Source of the DNA: Albula goreensis | Lineage: Eukaryota > Chordata > Actinopteri > Albuliformes > Albulidae | Length of the DNA: 64,000 bases | Assembly (NCBI GenBank): GCA_022829145.1 | Contig: CM040753.1 | Location: forward strand, 9,836,384-9,900,383 | Direction: 5' to 3' | Shown here: positions 1 through 14,726 of the stretch, piece after piece | How positions within the stretch are numbered: position 1 is the first letter of the stretch | Layout: every line of letters starts with the position of its first letter | Program-made: the position numbers and the translations under genes | The notes under the pieces: generated by a model | Told to the model about the DNA's origin: nothing | Database searches by the model: none | What the model saw: the letters and a program-made list of their open reading frames with translations, nothing else

Positions 1-1195
1 CCCTGACTTCAGAGCAACGGGAGGAAATAATATGGTCTGATCAGCCGAAGGAAGACTTCAACCCACATTGCCTAGTGCAAAGCAGAGACAATGCAGATTA
101 TATTTCCTTTTTATAGTATACCCTTGATCTCTCAAAGAACTGGAGGCTTTCCATCTTGAAAAGTGGTCCTATATCCCACTAGCAACAGTTCAAAACTTGT
201 GTTGCAGTGCTCATGCTAGAAGGACTCAAGCTTCTCAGAAGGCAAAGGGGTTGTCTATCCCCTGTATAACTGTTATATAACTTGTGATCAAACTGTACAT
301 GTATGCAGCATACTTGCATAACCTGTCTATACAAGATTATATTCATTTATTCAAGGCTCTGGAGAATGTAACTGAGTTTCCTTATGTATTCAACACTATT
401 ACATACAAAACAAATTTCAGTTCTCAAATTAGCACAACATTTTGGGGATAGAAATACAAATCAAATAATATTAATCTACCAAGTAGTCAAGGGCATACAT
501 TTGATTATTTGAGTAAAATCAGACATATATGAATTTATAAAATCCCAACATTTGCTATATGCCAGTATGTAATCTCTCCACAGCATGACCTACTGAGCAA
601 TATGTGAATAGTGATGTATCACAGGTGGACAGGACAAATCATTTCAAGGCCTCACACATATCCAGAAGCACCAAAATATTATTATTTACACACAGTAACA
701 GGGGAACCTTTTTGATACAACATGAAACCATAAAGGAAAAATGTGGTAGTACAGAACCGCTTATTGAAATAGTTTTTCAATGGCATTGCTATCTTATTTC
801 GAGTTTGTAAAACGATAATTGAAAGTAAACTGAAATGTATGTACACATTTATGGGTTGAGATAACCAATATAAAGCGAGAGAGGCTGATAGACATAAGGA
901 ATAAAACTGGATTGATAAGCTTGCGATTAAAAAAATATCTTGTTTCAAACGAACAAGACCCCAGCAATAAAGGACAAACATAAAAAAGACACCAACGGCC
1001 TGTAAAATGACAATCTAATAAATTAAGTGCAATTAATTACCATATTTAGCATAATCTGAGTGTTTAAAAAGGTCCTTACGGTATCAGAGTGTGTTCCCGG
1101 CAATTACTCATGCAGAGTAGCAATGATAATAAATGAGGCAATTACAGTATAGTCGGATTCATTAAAAAAAAGAAAAAAAAAAGCCCTGGCGCATA

Positions 1196-2015
1196 CAGTG
1201 TGGTGACTTTCCGAGGCACGTCTATCACTCAATGTTTTTGAGTGTCTGCTAAACTATAGCTTGGTCCTGTCGAGACGGCTGGCTGCAGCTGACCCTGCAG
1301 AATAGGAGAGAGCACTCTGGGTCAGTGCGTGGGTCCGCGCTCGTCATTTAAGCTGCCCGTTTAGCGCAGTGACAAGCGCTTTGTGCATTGGCACCCCGTA
1401 AAAAGCGCAGATGCCATGTCCCGCGGTTTCATAAGGTTATGCTGAAGTGTCGCCGCGCTAATAAACCCTGAAATGGGTTTAGATTACTTATACGCTAAAA
1501 TATGGGGCTCAGAATAACGCTTGCCCGCATCCTGACCGTATCTTGCCCGAGCGCGCAGTCTCCCAGCGGAGAACAACGGGGAGAGAGAAGCGCATTAACC
1601 TAATAAGGGACATCTGGCAGCCATTCATTAACTTGACCATCCTCCTGTCCTGCACTGGAAATGTCATTTTTCACATCGCCAGGATCCGTTTGGCGACGTG
1701 ACGGGCTTCGGCCAAATTATTCAAGAAAGATGAAAAGGGGGGAAAAGTTAATTAGCTCGATCAGGTTTTCGCAGTGGGATGCTCCGGAGCGAGCGACAAG
1801 AATGCGGCGAGAGGGATGGCTGTTAGGTGAGATTTGCGAGACTGAGAGCAGCGCAAAGTATCGCTTGTGAACGAAGGTGCCGGGGGACCGAGCGTCGGCA
1901 GGAGTCTGCACAGAGTGTGGTGCTTCAGCATGCACCACTGGGCCGACCCACGCTGACATCAATTTACCAGGTGAAGCGTTTCTCAGGCGACCTCCCTCGC
2001 GCACGTGGCACCAAA
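1196..2015. promoter_or_regulatory. CpG-rich island, possible promoter or enhancer
   Basis: CpG dinucleotides are dense across about 800 bp (roughly 50 by eye), while the surrounding AT-rich DNA is CpG-poor. Clusters such as GAGCGCGC, GTCGCCGCGC and TCCGGAGCGAGCGAC are visible. The open frames inside, up to about 139 codons, match no family I know and look like by-products of the base composition. Unmethylated CpG islands usually mark promoters or developmental regulatory DNA. It could be the promoter of an unseen transcript or a distal regulatory element; its target gene cannot be told from sequence. Confidence 0.55.
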
Positions 2016-2094
2016 CATGTTTTTAATCACCCCTTTTTTTCCATATGTATGCACAAGCTGAACGTTATTCCACTACCAAAAAAACCCACAAAAA

Positions 2095-2150
2095 GGTCAT
2101 ATGCAAATTTTCCCATTATATCTAATTGGAGAGCATTTATTGCGAATAAA
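2095..2150. promoter_or_regulatory. Octamer and homeodomain-like motif cluster
   Basis: Next to the CpG-rich island lies a perfect POU octamer, ATGCAAAT, at 2101-2108. It is followed within about 50 bp by CTAATTGG, a homeodomain core, and a TTATTGCG stretch. Such clusters are typical of conserved developmental enhancers. Single motifs of this length also occur by chance, so this is only a candidate. Confidence 0.3.
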
Positions 2151-3517
2151 ATCTCCCCGTTTGGTTCTCCTCATGTGTTAAATAGACCTTTTAGGATTCC
2201 CCGCCCCCTTCACAGTTCCGTGTGGTCGATTGGGATGATGCTTTGATCTTTCTGAACACGTTCTTTCTGGCACTTTTTCAGCCACGCCTAACCCAGAGCC
2301 TGTCGAAGCGCCGCTCTCCCGTCTCATGTTCACCTCTCTCTTTGTTCTTGATATTTGTCAGATAAGGGCTGGTGATGTCGCAGGAAGCATGGCAGACTAG
2401 CACGGTCATATTAAATTCCGTTGTTATGATGGGCAGAATTTTACAGTATCACACCAACAAAAATATCTGGAAATGAATACAACCGCTTATTGTTACGCAA
2501 TTATTGTGGGTATTGATAAGACATAACCTATTTCTCTTTCAGTTTTGTTTATATATTTATATATAAATATATAATATTTGTAAACAGATAGATGTTGACT
2601 CATGGATATTTACTTCCACAAGAGCAGCATTAAAAAATGTTCATGGGAGCAGTTGCGCTGCAAGTTTCAGTTCTTGCCCAGATCTTGCTCCCCTGCTGAC
2701 TGAATCAGGCTGTTATTGAAGGGGTCCACATCCACTCTATTCATTTACAGTAAAATTATATTAAGCTTTATCAGGTTGAGCTGAACAGGATCATATCGAA
2801 TGGCAGCCTTTATATCAAGGCTGAATAAAATACAATAAAACGATGAATAAAATATACTATATAGTATTCCACTACATGAGAAGTGCTTCCTTTTGACACA
2901 TTTATAGATAATTAAATAATAATTAATAGGTAAATGTGCCTCATTGCGATTGATTACCCATTCATGATTTTCAGCAGTTCCATGCCACCTGTGTTGTTTC
3001 TGTCAGTGATTAATGATAACATGCAGCACAGCGCATGTGTGCCTCTGTGTGTAACACTGACTCAATATTCCATCAGCTGAGCTTGGGAATGAGTGTATCA
3101 GTACAGTATATGAGCTGAAATAGCCTTATTTCACCTGTGCAAGTTATAAGGGAAAGGTCTCACTTCATGGCCTCCATTCTGTTTAATTACTGCTGTGACC
3201 ATAAACGTTAAACACCAAAAACAGGCTGATATACCCCAAGACGTTTAGAGCCAGAGAGGAGACATACACTGCTCGAGCTGTATGACTGCAGGTTGCTGTA
3301 TTTATATCTCTGTCCCCAAACGCTGCATTTTCAAGTAGAACACAAGCCTGTGTGCAAATGCCAAGAATAATTTGTATCACTCATGCACCTGTCTGTCTCT
3401 TGAGGATGAGCCAAATAAAACACATACGTTATTTTGTGCAGAGGTATATTCATATAGATTGCATTTCCTCATCAAAATAGAGGTTTGAATACAGTTTGAT
3501 AAACGCTTACATACATA

Positions 3518-3675
3518 CACATGCACATGTATGCACACATGCATACTTACGTGTGTATGTGTGTATGCATGTGTGTTCATATTTGATGAGGTAATGCATT
3601 TTGTGTGTGATTTTGTGAGTGTGAGAGTGTGAGTGTGTGTATGTGGGGGTGCATGATACGTGTGTGCGTGTACAT
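3518..3675. repeat. TG-rich simple sequence
   Basis: An impure alternating purine/pyrimidine stretch rich in TG, CA, GTGTATG and GTGAG units. The apparent reading frames through it encode only His/Thr/Val/Cys-rich low complexity and are not genes. Confidence 0.7.
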
Positions 3676-5641
3676 ATACTTTCATGTATTGTGAATTTCA
3701 TTAGATAACTATTATTATTTAGATTTATTAATTCTTTCACAAACATGTCTCTCAGTGAAAAAGTTAATTGATATGATAATTTTGACATTGGGTGACATAT
3801 TATCTTTAATCGCCTTTGCTGTGCCTATGGTGCATACATATATTTCCAGTGGGATAATGGAGCTGTCCTTCAGCTACAACCACAGGAGCTTGCTAAAAAA
3901 ATGAGAGAAGAAGGCAGAAAACAGACAGCCTTCCTTTCACCCTTTGGGCATTAAATGGTTGCCTATGTGCTCATAAAACTATCCCAATTAGGCTTGTGGC
4001 ATAACGATATGTGTGATGATAGTGCCCTTATTTTCTCTTATTAACAGGTAGAGATGGCAATAACGTAGCATTAAAGGGTGAGTCAGAGACAGCCTTTTGT
4101 TCTCTGAATAAAGACATGATGCTGGAATGCTGGTTAATGGCTGCCCTCTGGCCTTCTCAGCCTGGACCTGCAATTTAAGACCATTCCAGAACAATCCCCT
4201 ATCCGTGACATTACACACCGTGTCATTTCCCCCGACATTCTGACTGAGAAACACAAAGGCATTTCAAGGAAATGTCAGAGGTGTTTTGTTTGAATGTTTA
4301 TCATTTTTGGAGACAAGGCTTGAAGTGTCATATTTAATTCAGATGCACAAAATATGTTTTGTTTTCAGCGGTTGAACAAGTCACAATATGTCAGAATAAG
4401 ACAAAAATCTAACCTTGTGCAATAATTAGCAAAACTACAGATTTTTTTGAGAAAACTGTCAAGTACATATAATTCTAGGAATAAAAATCATTGAAGGAAA
4501 TGTATACTGTTGGACTAAATCCTCTAAAATATATATTGAATAAAACACTGTACACTCTTGTCATATTTACATTTTAGACAGGAAAATATATTTTCATAAT
4601 TTATTTTTCATAATGAATATAATAATCCATTCATATATTTAAAGTCAGGAAGCATTGCCATTTGAATGCAATCCTAGTTAAACATAATACTCTTCAAACA
4701 ATTTTGTTTTGATTTATTAACGTGAAATGCTTATTTCACTGCTAATTTCAGACATGCTATTTTAGAAGATTTTTGCTATATCTGTGTAAACTGCTTGAAG
4801 TAATTCATGACATTTTAGAGATGTCATTTAAGACATTTTAAACACAGTTACAATTTCTTGACACAAGATACAATACTTGCAAGAAAACATGTTATCTTGT
4901 GCAGTGGAGACTGTTGTCTTTGGAAGTGCTTCCATAGCTGGCTAGCTAGAAGAAAGGGATGATCAAAACCATTTTTGAGCACCACAAGATTCAGATTCAT
5001 TTATGTTACAGCAGTCTAGCAATGTGCAATAAAAGCAAATAAACTGCAATATTTTGATGTAATTTTCTGACATTTTTTATTTGAAAATCAGAGGAACGTT
5101 CCTGATATCATGGCAGGATATGCTGCTTTACTCTATTTGCAGATTCATTCTTTATCATATACCCATGCAATCTATTAGCAGTGTAAACTGGTGAATTATT
5201 TCACAGATAATCCACAATTAACAAATGGGTTACAGTCCCAAGAAACCTTTTTCAAAAACACATCTATAGAAAAAGCCATAGTGTAGCATTGTAGAGTAGG
5301 GATATAAACCAAGCTCTTATAGTCCTAAATGCACCCAACAGTGTACCCCCCATACCACACTGTTGCAGTAACACCCCCCTTAAGAAGACAAGAGAATTCC
5401 ACACATTGCAGGAACCTCTTCAAATAAGTGCATGTAATGTAATGAACGACCCAAACTGGCTTATAGGCTGCAAGGCCTATTCCACCCTGCCACCGATGTA
5501 GCATGGAAGAGTGAGCGCTAAGTTGAGCATGAACCAAGGTCCTACTGCATTACAAGCAAGTGCCCTTCTCTTCACATTCGGAAAAACCCAGGCTATTGAA
5601 TCAGGCAGATGGAGCACCCACAGACTGCTCTGCTCCAAAGA

Positions 5642-6230
5642 GGTATACATTCTGTGAAAGCACTGCTATAACAGGTATACATTCTGTGAAAGCACTGCTA
5701 TAACAGGTATAGATTCTGTGAAAGCACTGCTATAACAGGTATAGATTCTGTGAAAGCACTGCTATAACAGGTATAGATTCTGTGAAAGCACTGCTATAAC
5801 AGGTATACATTCTGTGAAAGCACTGCTATAACAGGTATACATTCTGTGAAAGCACTGCTATAACAGGTATACATTCTGTGAAGGCACTGCTATAACAGGT
5901 ATACATTCTGTGAAAGCACTGCTATAACAGGTATAGATTCTGTGAAAGCACTGCTATAACAGGTATAGATTCTGTGAAAGCACTGCTATAACAGGTATAC
6001 ATTCTGTGAAGGCACTGCTATAACAGGTATACATTCTGTGAAAGCACTGCTATAACAGGTATACATTCTGTGAAAGCACTGCTATAACAGGTATACATTC
6101 TGTGAAAGCACTGCTATAACAGGTATACATTCTGTGAAAGCACTGCTATAACAGGTATACATTCTGTGAAAGCACTGCTATAACAGGTATACATTCTGTG
6201 AAAGCATGGCTAAAACAGATATACATTCTG
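5642..6230 (+). repeat. 32-bp minisatellite, 18 copies plus a partial
   Basis: Eighteen head-to-tail copies of a 32-bp unit begin GGTATACATTCTGTGAAAGC and end ACTGCTATAACA, with start points every 32 bp from 5642 to 6186. A 13-bp partial copy follows at 6218. Copies are nearly identical. Two variant positions exist: GGTATAG replaces GGTATAC in copies 3, 4, 5, 10 and 11, and GAAGG replaces GAAAG in copies 8 and 12. Copy 18 is degenerate (GCATGGCTAAAACA). Because 32 is not a multiple of 3 the array cannot keep one reading frame, so it is not coding. Low divergence suggests recent expansion and probable length polymorphism. Confidence 0.97.
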
Positions 6231-9200
6231 GGCAGTCAATATATCAACTGCTGTGAGAACATAAAAATATTTTTCCACATTTTGCTAAAAAAAAAAAATC
6301 AGCATCACCATGACAATTAACTTCGTCAACCATGTTAGACCCTGTTCATTTGCCATGCTAGCTTCTGAAATCCTTCTGTATGTATATACTGACCACAACC
6401 GCTTTCATATGCACCATGCATGGCAGCCTGTATGATATCATTCCAAAGGACTTTATTATGTCATCAATAGCCTTGCATATTTTGTTAGTCTTCTAAAATT
6501 CCTGATGGTCTATTTTGTCTCTAGTTTTGCTGTTCAAAACAAGTGGTGCCATCACCCCGAAATTTTGATGTAAGAACTCAAGCTGTTAAACGAATTTCCA
6601 TAATGCAAAATGTTGTCAGTATCACAAAATGGACAATTAGTCTAATTAGCCTGACCTCAACTTTTTTGTTAAAAATTTAAATTGAATTGCACAAAGTAAT
6701 TTGGCTGGATACATCAATGTCTGCATTATGACTCAGAGCACTGGAGAGACAGCTGAGCTGCCCAGCCAGACCAGAATGAGAAATGATGTTTCTGTGTAGG
6801 CACTAGACAGGACAATTCTTTGTTTCATAAAGTTTTATTTAGGACCTCCCAGATGTCATGTCCAGTAAAAAGCATTGGCCCTGACTATAGCAATCATCAA
6901 TGGTCTGTAATGTGTTTTTGACTGCACTAACGCCATCTATGGCTGCCAGTCCTTTTCGATGACCGACAGGTTAATCAAATAGTGAGGGATGATCCCAGTC
7001 AACAGGACTTTCCCAGCGTCACTGTACAGTTGTGAACTGAGATATTTCCCTGGTAGAATTGGCACCCACAGTCAACCTGTGCATATTGCACGTGAAGTGC
7101 ACTCCTGTGATGCCCTGACTGCACAGAGCAGTCGATGGATGAATAAAGAGCCTGAATGGAGTCCCAGGCTGGACCCAGTCAAACCCAATCAGCCTTTTTA
7201 ACGACATATGCAATCTGAGTTTAACAGACTTTACATCACAACATGTCAGCAGGAAAGGGGAGCTGTGGGAGATCAAGATGTTTGGTTGAATTTGGGTCGG
7301 GAAAAACGGAAAAAAACTGAGGATAAAAATACTTTGTGAATGTATTGAACATGCTCTAAAAAGACTTAATTTAGCTGATTGGATCCTGGGTAGTAGTAGC
7401 ATGTCCCTCAGAGGATATGTGCTTATATACACAATTAAATGATGAGCGCATTAGCATGGAACACAAAGTATGCACAAATCAGATAGCACATGCTTTTCAT
7501 AAATAAATACATAATGGATCCTTTCTTTTTAAAGACCACCCTTGAATAGAGGCTTAAAGGTTTAAAACACATACTACTGTTTATATATAATAATTAATTC
7601 ATTTGGAACAAATGCTTAGAATAATGACTTTTAGGTTAAAACTCTATTTATTTTACAAGACCATTTAGGAACGTTAGTGGGTACAACGTAAAACTTATTG
7701 CAGGCTCCATGCCGCTGAGGATTAATGTTAAATCTTCAGAGAACAAACCTCGCTTTTTGCCCTTGAAGTCTAATCCTTGATGATCCAGGGCATTTGTGGG
7801 GCACTGATTCAGCTGACTCGACCCCTGGTCACTGAAAATGTTACGTTTGACAAATCCGCTGATGGATAGTGTTCATAAAGAGTGAGAGGGAGAGCCAAAA
7901 TGAGGTCCCAGAAAACAGCATACTTAAATGAATTAGTTGGCATTACTTATTCTGTTTTATAACAATTTAACTGTTATCAGCAGTGTTTGTGCCTTTGCAG
8001 ACTTTGGACCTGTGCCGAATATTGAGCACACTTAAAAGATAAAAGTAACCCGCTAAGGTAGCTGAGTGCATTAAATGTTTAAGTGGCCCTCCTTTCCATT
8101 GATAGCCATTAAAATAAAAAAAAAACTGGCCCAGAAGCTTCATAAAGCTAGTATAAGAAAACAATTATCAAGGCAACCAATAGCAAAAACTGACAGACAA
8201 ATATCACATAAGAATACTGATAATGGTTTGCATCTGTCATTTCATGATCTCAAAGCACTTCACAGTGTGGTAGGGAAACTTAACCACATCCAAATTGAGA
8301 CACTTACCGGCATGATGCACAGTGGCCCTTTTGCACACACATGTTCACCACTCATCAGCTGAGGTAAAGATCAAGATATTAAGCCAGATGACTAGATTTA
8401 GAAAGACTGCTGGAGAAATTTGGCCGAACACAGGGGAAGCCTCTATTTTTGCAGTAAAAACCACAGGTCTTTACTGACCACTGTGAATCAGGGCTTCTCA
8501 TTGAAAAGAGAATGTCTTCTACAGTGAGTGTCCCCCTCACCGCACTGGGACATCGATTTTTTTTTTTATTCAGAGGGAAGACGCTCCCTTTTGGCCCATT
8601 AACACCACAACCAGCACCAATCTATTTCTCCCTGGAGGTCTGTCCTCCAAGTGCTAACCAAGACCAGCCATGATAAGCTTTAGCCATTATGTAGAGGCTG
8701 AGGCACAGGGTGCTATAGCTGTTGGACATAAATAACAATCTTTTATGGCTGAAAATGTTTCCATACTGTGCAATTGCTTTTCCCAGCCTATAGAATGTAA
8801 TAGTGGATAAACGACACATGGGACAAAAAAAAAAAAAACTGAGACGGAATGCACTGGCATTTCTCCCCTTATACACTGGATCGGTCCTGAGTTTACTGTG
8901 TCTAGCAATGCATTAGATTGTTTGTACTCCCAAAGTGCACACAGCTGTCTACCCTGATAAACAGATGCAGTATGCCGAGGGAACTCAGGCATTATGTGCT
9001 TAGGGAGATTATGTGTACACTGTGGGCCGCAGCCTGGGAAAACAGAAAAACAGCACACAGAGACCAGTGGCTGGGAAAAACAATGACTCATGTGCAGCAT
9101 GAACTCCCAGGTCTCACAAGGTTACTGAACTATACATAATACAGAGCACTATTAGTTAAGTGGAGGAATATCCGTGCCCCAAGTCTTAATGAATGTGTTT

Positions 9201-12200
9201 TTCTTTATGCCTCAAAAAGACCATTTGAATCCCCAGCCACCTCCCTGGAGCTGAGTCTGTATTGTGTGAAGTAAAGTAGACCTGCATAGTCACCCTTTTG
9301 CTGGTCTAACATTAACACATGCTGGAAGGCCTTGTCCACATATAGGTCAAGTTTACAACTGCATTGGTTCACTGGATTTCCTGCATTTAGTGACTTTTAC
9401 CAATGCTTAACTGTCACTTAAAGCATTGGGTTTTTTTTAGAGTACAGTGATGCAGCCTTAAGTAAATGAAGAACAACATTTCTTTTTTTTTACTTTTTAT
9501 TTATTTCATATATATAGACACACATAATATACAAGATATATGGAGATGCATACATAATTTCTACTATCATAACATGAGAAAAAGAAAGAAAAAAAAGAAG
9601 AACACCATTTCTAATGTTGTCATAAGGCTGTCACAAGGCAGCACAATATAGTGAATAGCGATCTGCTGCACAATACATTGTCAATGATCCAGGTATTCTT
9701 GGTAGTCCATTCATTTTATATAAAAATGGACTCTAATACATACATACCTAAATATGAATGCATGCATACTAACCTCATCTGAGCTGCATTATCACTGAAA
9801 TTCAACGGCGAAAAGAAGTGGGAGGCAAGTTTTGTGATTAGCATTATGTTAACACTTCAGCCAGATCCTGTGGGAGTCAGATGTGGCCTCACATGGAGAG
9901 CCCTGGTGTGGATGGGGGGGCGTTCGTCTGAGCTGTGGTGATGCAGGGACTACGTCCTGCTGAGAGGGCTCAGGAATCCAGGTACAGGTGAACATGCACA
10001 CTTCTAATTAATGAGAAAACGTGGTAAGAGCGGTGTGGGGTAAGAAGAAGAGCAGGAAAAATACAAGAAGTTAGAAAATTGTGGGGCCCACGCGCAGTCA
10101 CACAGGGGGTAGGACTAATTGGATTTATCTTATTCGTCTAGCATGCAGATGGAGACCTTCCTGGGAGTCTTTGCTGCTTGTGCTCCTTCCTCTTATTCTG
10201 CTCTCCATGTTGCCAATATTTGTGATTCTTCACATGGGCAGCATAGAACTCCAGTGAAATGCACTTGTAAGATTGTTTTAGGAAAAGTTAACCAAACTGG
10301 CCAATTGGATGTAAGTTGAGTGAAAAACAGCCTCTTTTCCAGAGCTGCAATCACCTTTTTGCCAATGTGATATCAATTAAAATATCTCGCTCTGAGTCAT
10401 GCTGCACACCCTGACAATAAAGTAATTAAAAGAAGCAGAGAATTCAGTGGTGTCCCGCCCGTAATTCGCTACAATGTGATGCTGGGGCGCAGCTAGCCAT
10501 GCTGACATTGCTGTGTCCAGTTTATTTCATGTGGTCCAAAACAGTCAGGAGCAGCTGACTCTGATAAACATCATGTCCTCTGCACACGGATGCCTACAGG
10601 TTCAGGTTATAGGGTCATAACTATATCAGTCATTCTTCAAATGAAATTAAAACGTTAAATCATTCACACTAGTATACAAATAGTACTATACACATAGTGG
10701 ATGGTCCTTTATATTACTGTTCTCAAATGCCTTAATTTCAGTTGAGTCTTTTTTATGTTTTTTTTTTTTTTTTTTGTGAGCCAAAAGTTAATTTTAGACA
10801 TATAAACCATATCCTATGTTGTCACAATCTTACCATATATCCTTGTGCTGCAAGTAAAATTCTTGGCATGTGGGCAAATGTAAATCTATAATTAACTAAT
10901 CATGATTTAACAAATGACTGACCTTGAAAATGATTTTCTGAACAGCCTAGTCACTTTTATTTTTAGCCAGCTCTGTGACATCGTCCAAACACGACTAACC
11001 GGAAATTATGAGTCATCTCATACGCTATGGCAACTAATTATAATTAAAACGCAACATGATTTTCTTTTTGAAGATAAGCATTAATGACACTGTATTACTG
11101 ACTGCAGAGAGACAGAGCTGACTGAGAGTCCATGGCAGCTTTAAAGGTATGGTGATACCATGGGAATCACCAGGGCAATATGGGCTTGAATCACAAAGAT
11201 CCCAGACTATGTGACGCCAAGGTCCATTGTAAGGTGTGCGCATACCAAAACATGTCTGGAAACAGAGGCTACTCTTTAACAGGCTAACATCAGCAGATCT
11301 CATTGGAGACAGAATCATATTATTTGGGCTAATCCTTAATCCTTAGTAATCCACCCATATTCAGTGGTATCCAGACAATCCATTTTACAATTTAATGCTG
11401 CATAAAATGTATTGGTTTATTCAAGTTCCCTAATTCATGTGTCATTGTCACAAGAAATACTGTTCAATTCCACCCTCGTGTGAACATTTATGAAAATGAC
11501 TGCACATACAATCAGAATGTTATTTATTATCTGTAAAATCACAAGATTTTTCTTCTAATTACTGGTTGTTTTCACCCACTGTGATTCTTCTGTGCTCAGA
11601 GGGAAGCAAATTACAGTTGTTCACAAGACCTTCAGCTCTCATGGCCAGAGGTTTAACCTCTTTGTTTTTAAGCAAAATGTTTTGACTGTGTTGAATTCTG
11701 CTTCAATTTCTTGTTTTAAGCTCATTAAAAAATCATAATAATTTCCTGATCTTCAAAGCCAATATTTCTCTGTTCGCCATGCCACAAAGGGAGCTGAATT
11801 TAAGAAGAGCATTAGAAATCCTCTTTTTTCATGGGCTGTACCTGGATGGGCAGTGGGTGATCTATGTTCAAGTGCTACAGACGCTCCCTGAAACGTGAGG
11901 AAATGACCAGACTATTTCCCCAAAGAAATCGTTCATGGCAGCTACATAATTCAGTACAGCAGAAAAGCCTGGCACGTAACACTTAATCACAGTACAAGAA
12001 ATTTTGCCATGACAACATCCTCAGACAGTCTCTGGTGCCCTACCCTCCACAGATGTCTGTTACTTTGAAAAATGGAGCCTTGAGTGCATTCATTAGTCAC
12101 CGAACCATTGGTATTACCAAGGTAATGCTGACGCAACATCTGAAGGAATACATTTGGGTCAATGACAAAAGTTATAGTAGTTAGCATATTTTCCTTCTTC

Positions 12201-14684
12201 TACAATTATTCATATCAATACTGTATATGAAGTGTAGTAGTATATCTGTGTATGATTTTAGTTAGACTGGGCTGGATGAGGCAGAAGGAGATACTGGCAC
12301 ATTTGCCTTACTGAGTAGCAAAGCTATGGCATTTTACCCGCCATGTCACACATAGGTAAAAGTGAATGTGGAATCCCAAAATATATCCCATGCACCATTA
12401 TTCTACCAAACTCCCTTTATTGTACTATCCTTGTGCAGCATAGCAACTGAGGTGCCCAACATGTTGCACAGACCTGGTGTTCTGGAGCATGTACATTTCA
12501 TTCACTTACAACTACTTTAATGGGTAGAGCAGCCAGCATGAGATTCCCTCACATTTACTGCTGATAATGTGATCATTTCATCTGTTAAGATTGTAATAGG
12601 CATCCCAAACAAAAGCTGTTGACACAGACTGAAGGCGCTCACTAATTGAGCACATACATCACTGAAGACTGATATCAGCTTCTCTCCTATTATAATCTTG
12701 AACACTTTTAGATACTTTGGTTGAGGGGAGAAATTTATGGGTGGCACCTTATCTCCCCTTCCAGTTCCCAAATTGGTAGTACCCCCTCCCATCGCTGAAG
12801 TTCACCTACCTTTCAATTCCCATTTTCACCCCTGTGGTAATTATTTGTGGTTCTTGATGTTGTCCGTATACAGTCATTAACTAACATAGGATAAATCATA
12901 CTCTAGTTATAAAATGGAAAGTGTAATGGTGCTGGCATTAAGAATTCTTATGTATTTTTTGAAATAATTTAGCTGTCTCTGCAGACAATGTGATCTGTAA
13001 ACTGGCTCACGTCAAACCGAGGCAGAGGCAGCGCCGGGATGCTTGAAAAATAAATACGACTGCTCAAAAAGAAAAACAAATCAATGTCTGATCTCTCTGG
13101 TTCACTCTCCGCATCGATTCGCACACTGAACAGTGTTGCGATAATGCAGTAAAACAGAATGTTGACCAAGGTCACGAATCAATACGCGAATGCCAAGAAA
13201 GATTGTGCGTGTGCTACGTTTGCTGGTGTACAGAGTCAATTTCCTGTGTGGCCGCTGGATGTCTTTTTCTGGGTTGCGGTAGGGCTTTGGGAGTGATGGC
13301 TCACAGATGCGGGGACTTGGTCCTCTTACATAAACCCTCCATGAGAATCACTCTGAGCTCCTTCATCCTGGCAACACAGCACAGCCCTCTGTAATCCCAA
13401 GTCTTTCTGCAATTTCATAAACTTCTGCCACTAGTTTGGCTTTTAAGACAAAAAAAAGAAAGACCGAGAGATAAAATTCTAATTCATTGGCCGCTTCAAT
13501 GTCAACGATGAACCAACAAAATAAACTGCATACAATTATTGATTAGGATTTTTTTTTCTTGTTGAGTAATATTAGCCATGTTTTACTGTAAGAAAAAAAA
13601 AAAAAAACAATTGAAATATTTAGGTAAACTGTAAAGTTAAAAAATAAATTGGATTTTTACATTACAGTCATCAGAACATGGGAGTCACAACAACATATTT
13701 TTCATTTCACCTTCAGCATCTTCAGTTCCACAGACCATTATACAATTTACAGACAAAACAAGGACTGGTCTGAATTCAGTGTGTGTGAGCATGCCTCGGT
13801 AAGGCAGTGTTAGTGTTTTTTTGGGCATGTTGCTTTGGATCTGGAACACAATGAAACGGTGTAAGTAGCAACCCTTTGAAGGTGAGGAATCTGGGATGAG
13901 CTGTTTCTCCCAGACCAATGTGTGTCTATTTTAATTCACTGCCCAGCATGCTGGCAGACACCAGGGCACAATAAACAGCTAAAAACAGTGCCATGGTGAG
14001 GAACCTTCACAAACAAGCACACCAAAGGTGTCTGTAAAAATGTACTGGGAAAACGCAAGTGAGACGTCATTGTCATAGCAGGGCCTCTATACCAGCTTGG
14101 CACCCCTGGGTGAAAAAGGTTAGTTTGCACCACTGTTGGTGTCTCATTTCCCCTAAATGGTCATCACCTTGTCCTGGATACAGAGTTATATTGGCTGTAT
14201 TGGCTTTAAAACCCATTAGCGTTCCTCAGCGTTAGTGAGAGCCTCTCCCTCCCGATGCTCAGTCTCGGCTGCTAATCAGGTACATTCCTTCTTGCACCCT
14301 GGCAGCTTTTCCAAGATATGCTTTGAAAATTCAGATTCTGACAAATTATAGAACAAATGAACCAAATGATTTGCATTTTTTTTCAGCTCACAAAGAGAAG
14401 AGAAAAAAAATTTGGAGGCCATATTTGATGAACATTTTTTTTTTTATAACACTGACATGTATTCATCCTGGTTATATCATGACCAAAGACATGTGCAGGC
14501 ATTTCACCCTTTTGCTTTCATTGTGCACCAGTCCAATATGTACTATACCTACACATAATAATTATCTCACATGGAAAAAATCAACATATTTAATATCTAG
14601 AACTTGATTGTGTATGTACTGTGCTTGTAGATGTGTTAGTGTACACATTTATGTGTGCTTGCATATGTGTGTGTCTGCATCTGT

Positions 14685-14694
14685 TGTGTGTGTG

Positions 14695-14726
<32 letters not shown>
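14685..14726 (+). repeat. (TG)n microsatellite
   Basis: About 42 bp of TG dinucleotides with one CG interruption. It lies in intergenic DNA with no gene next to it. Confidence 0.95.

Noticed and set aside
1717-2246. Open frames of 95 and 139 codons in the CpG-rich block
   Set aside because: No family similarity; long frames are expected where CpG-rich composition lowers stop-codon frequency.
3377-3788. Overlapping His/Thr/Cys-rich frames
   Set aside because: They are translations of TG/CA simple sequence.
5642-6230. Possible CRISPR-like array
   Set aside because: Units are contiguous 32-bp tandem copies with no unique spacers, in vertebrate DNA; it is a minisatellite.
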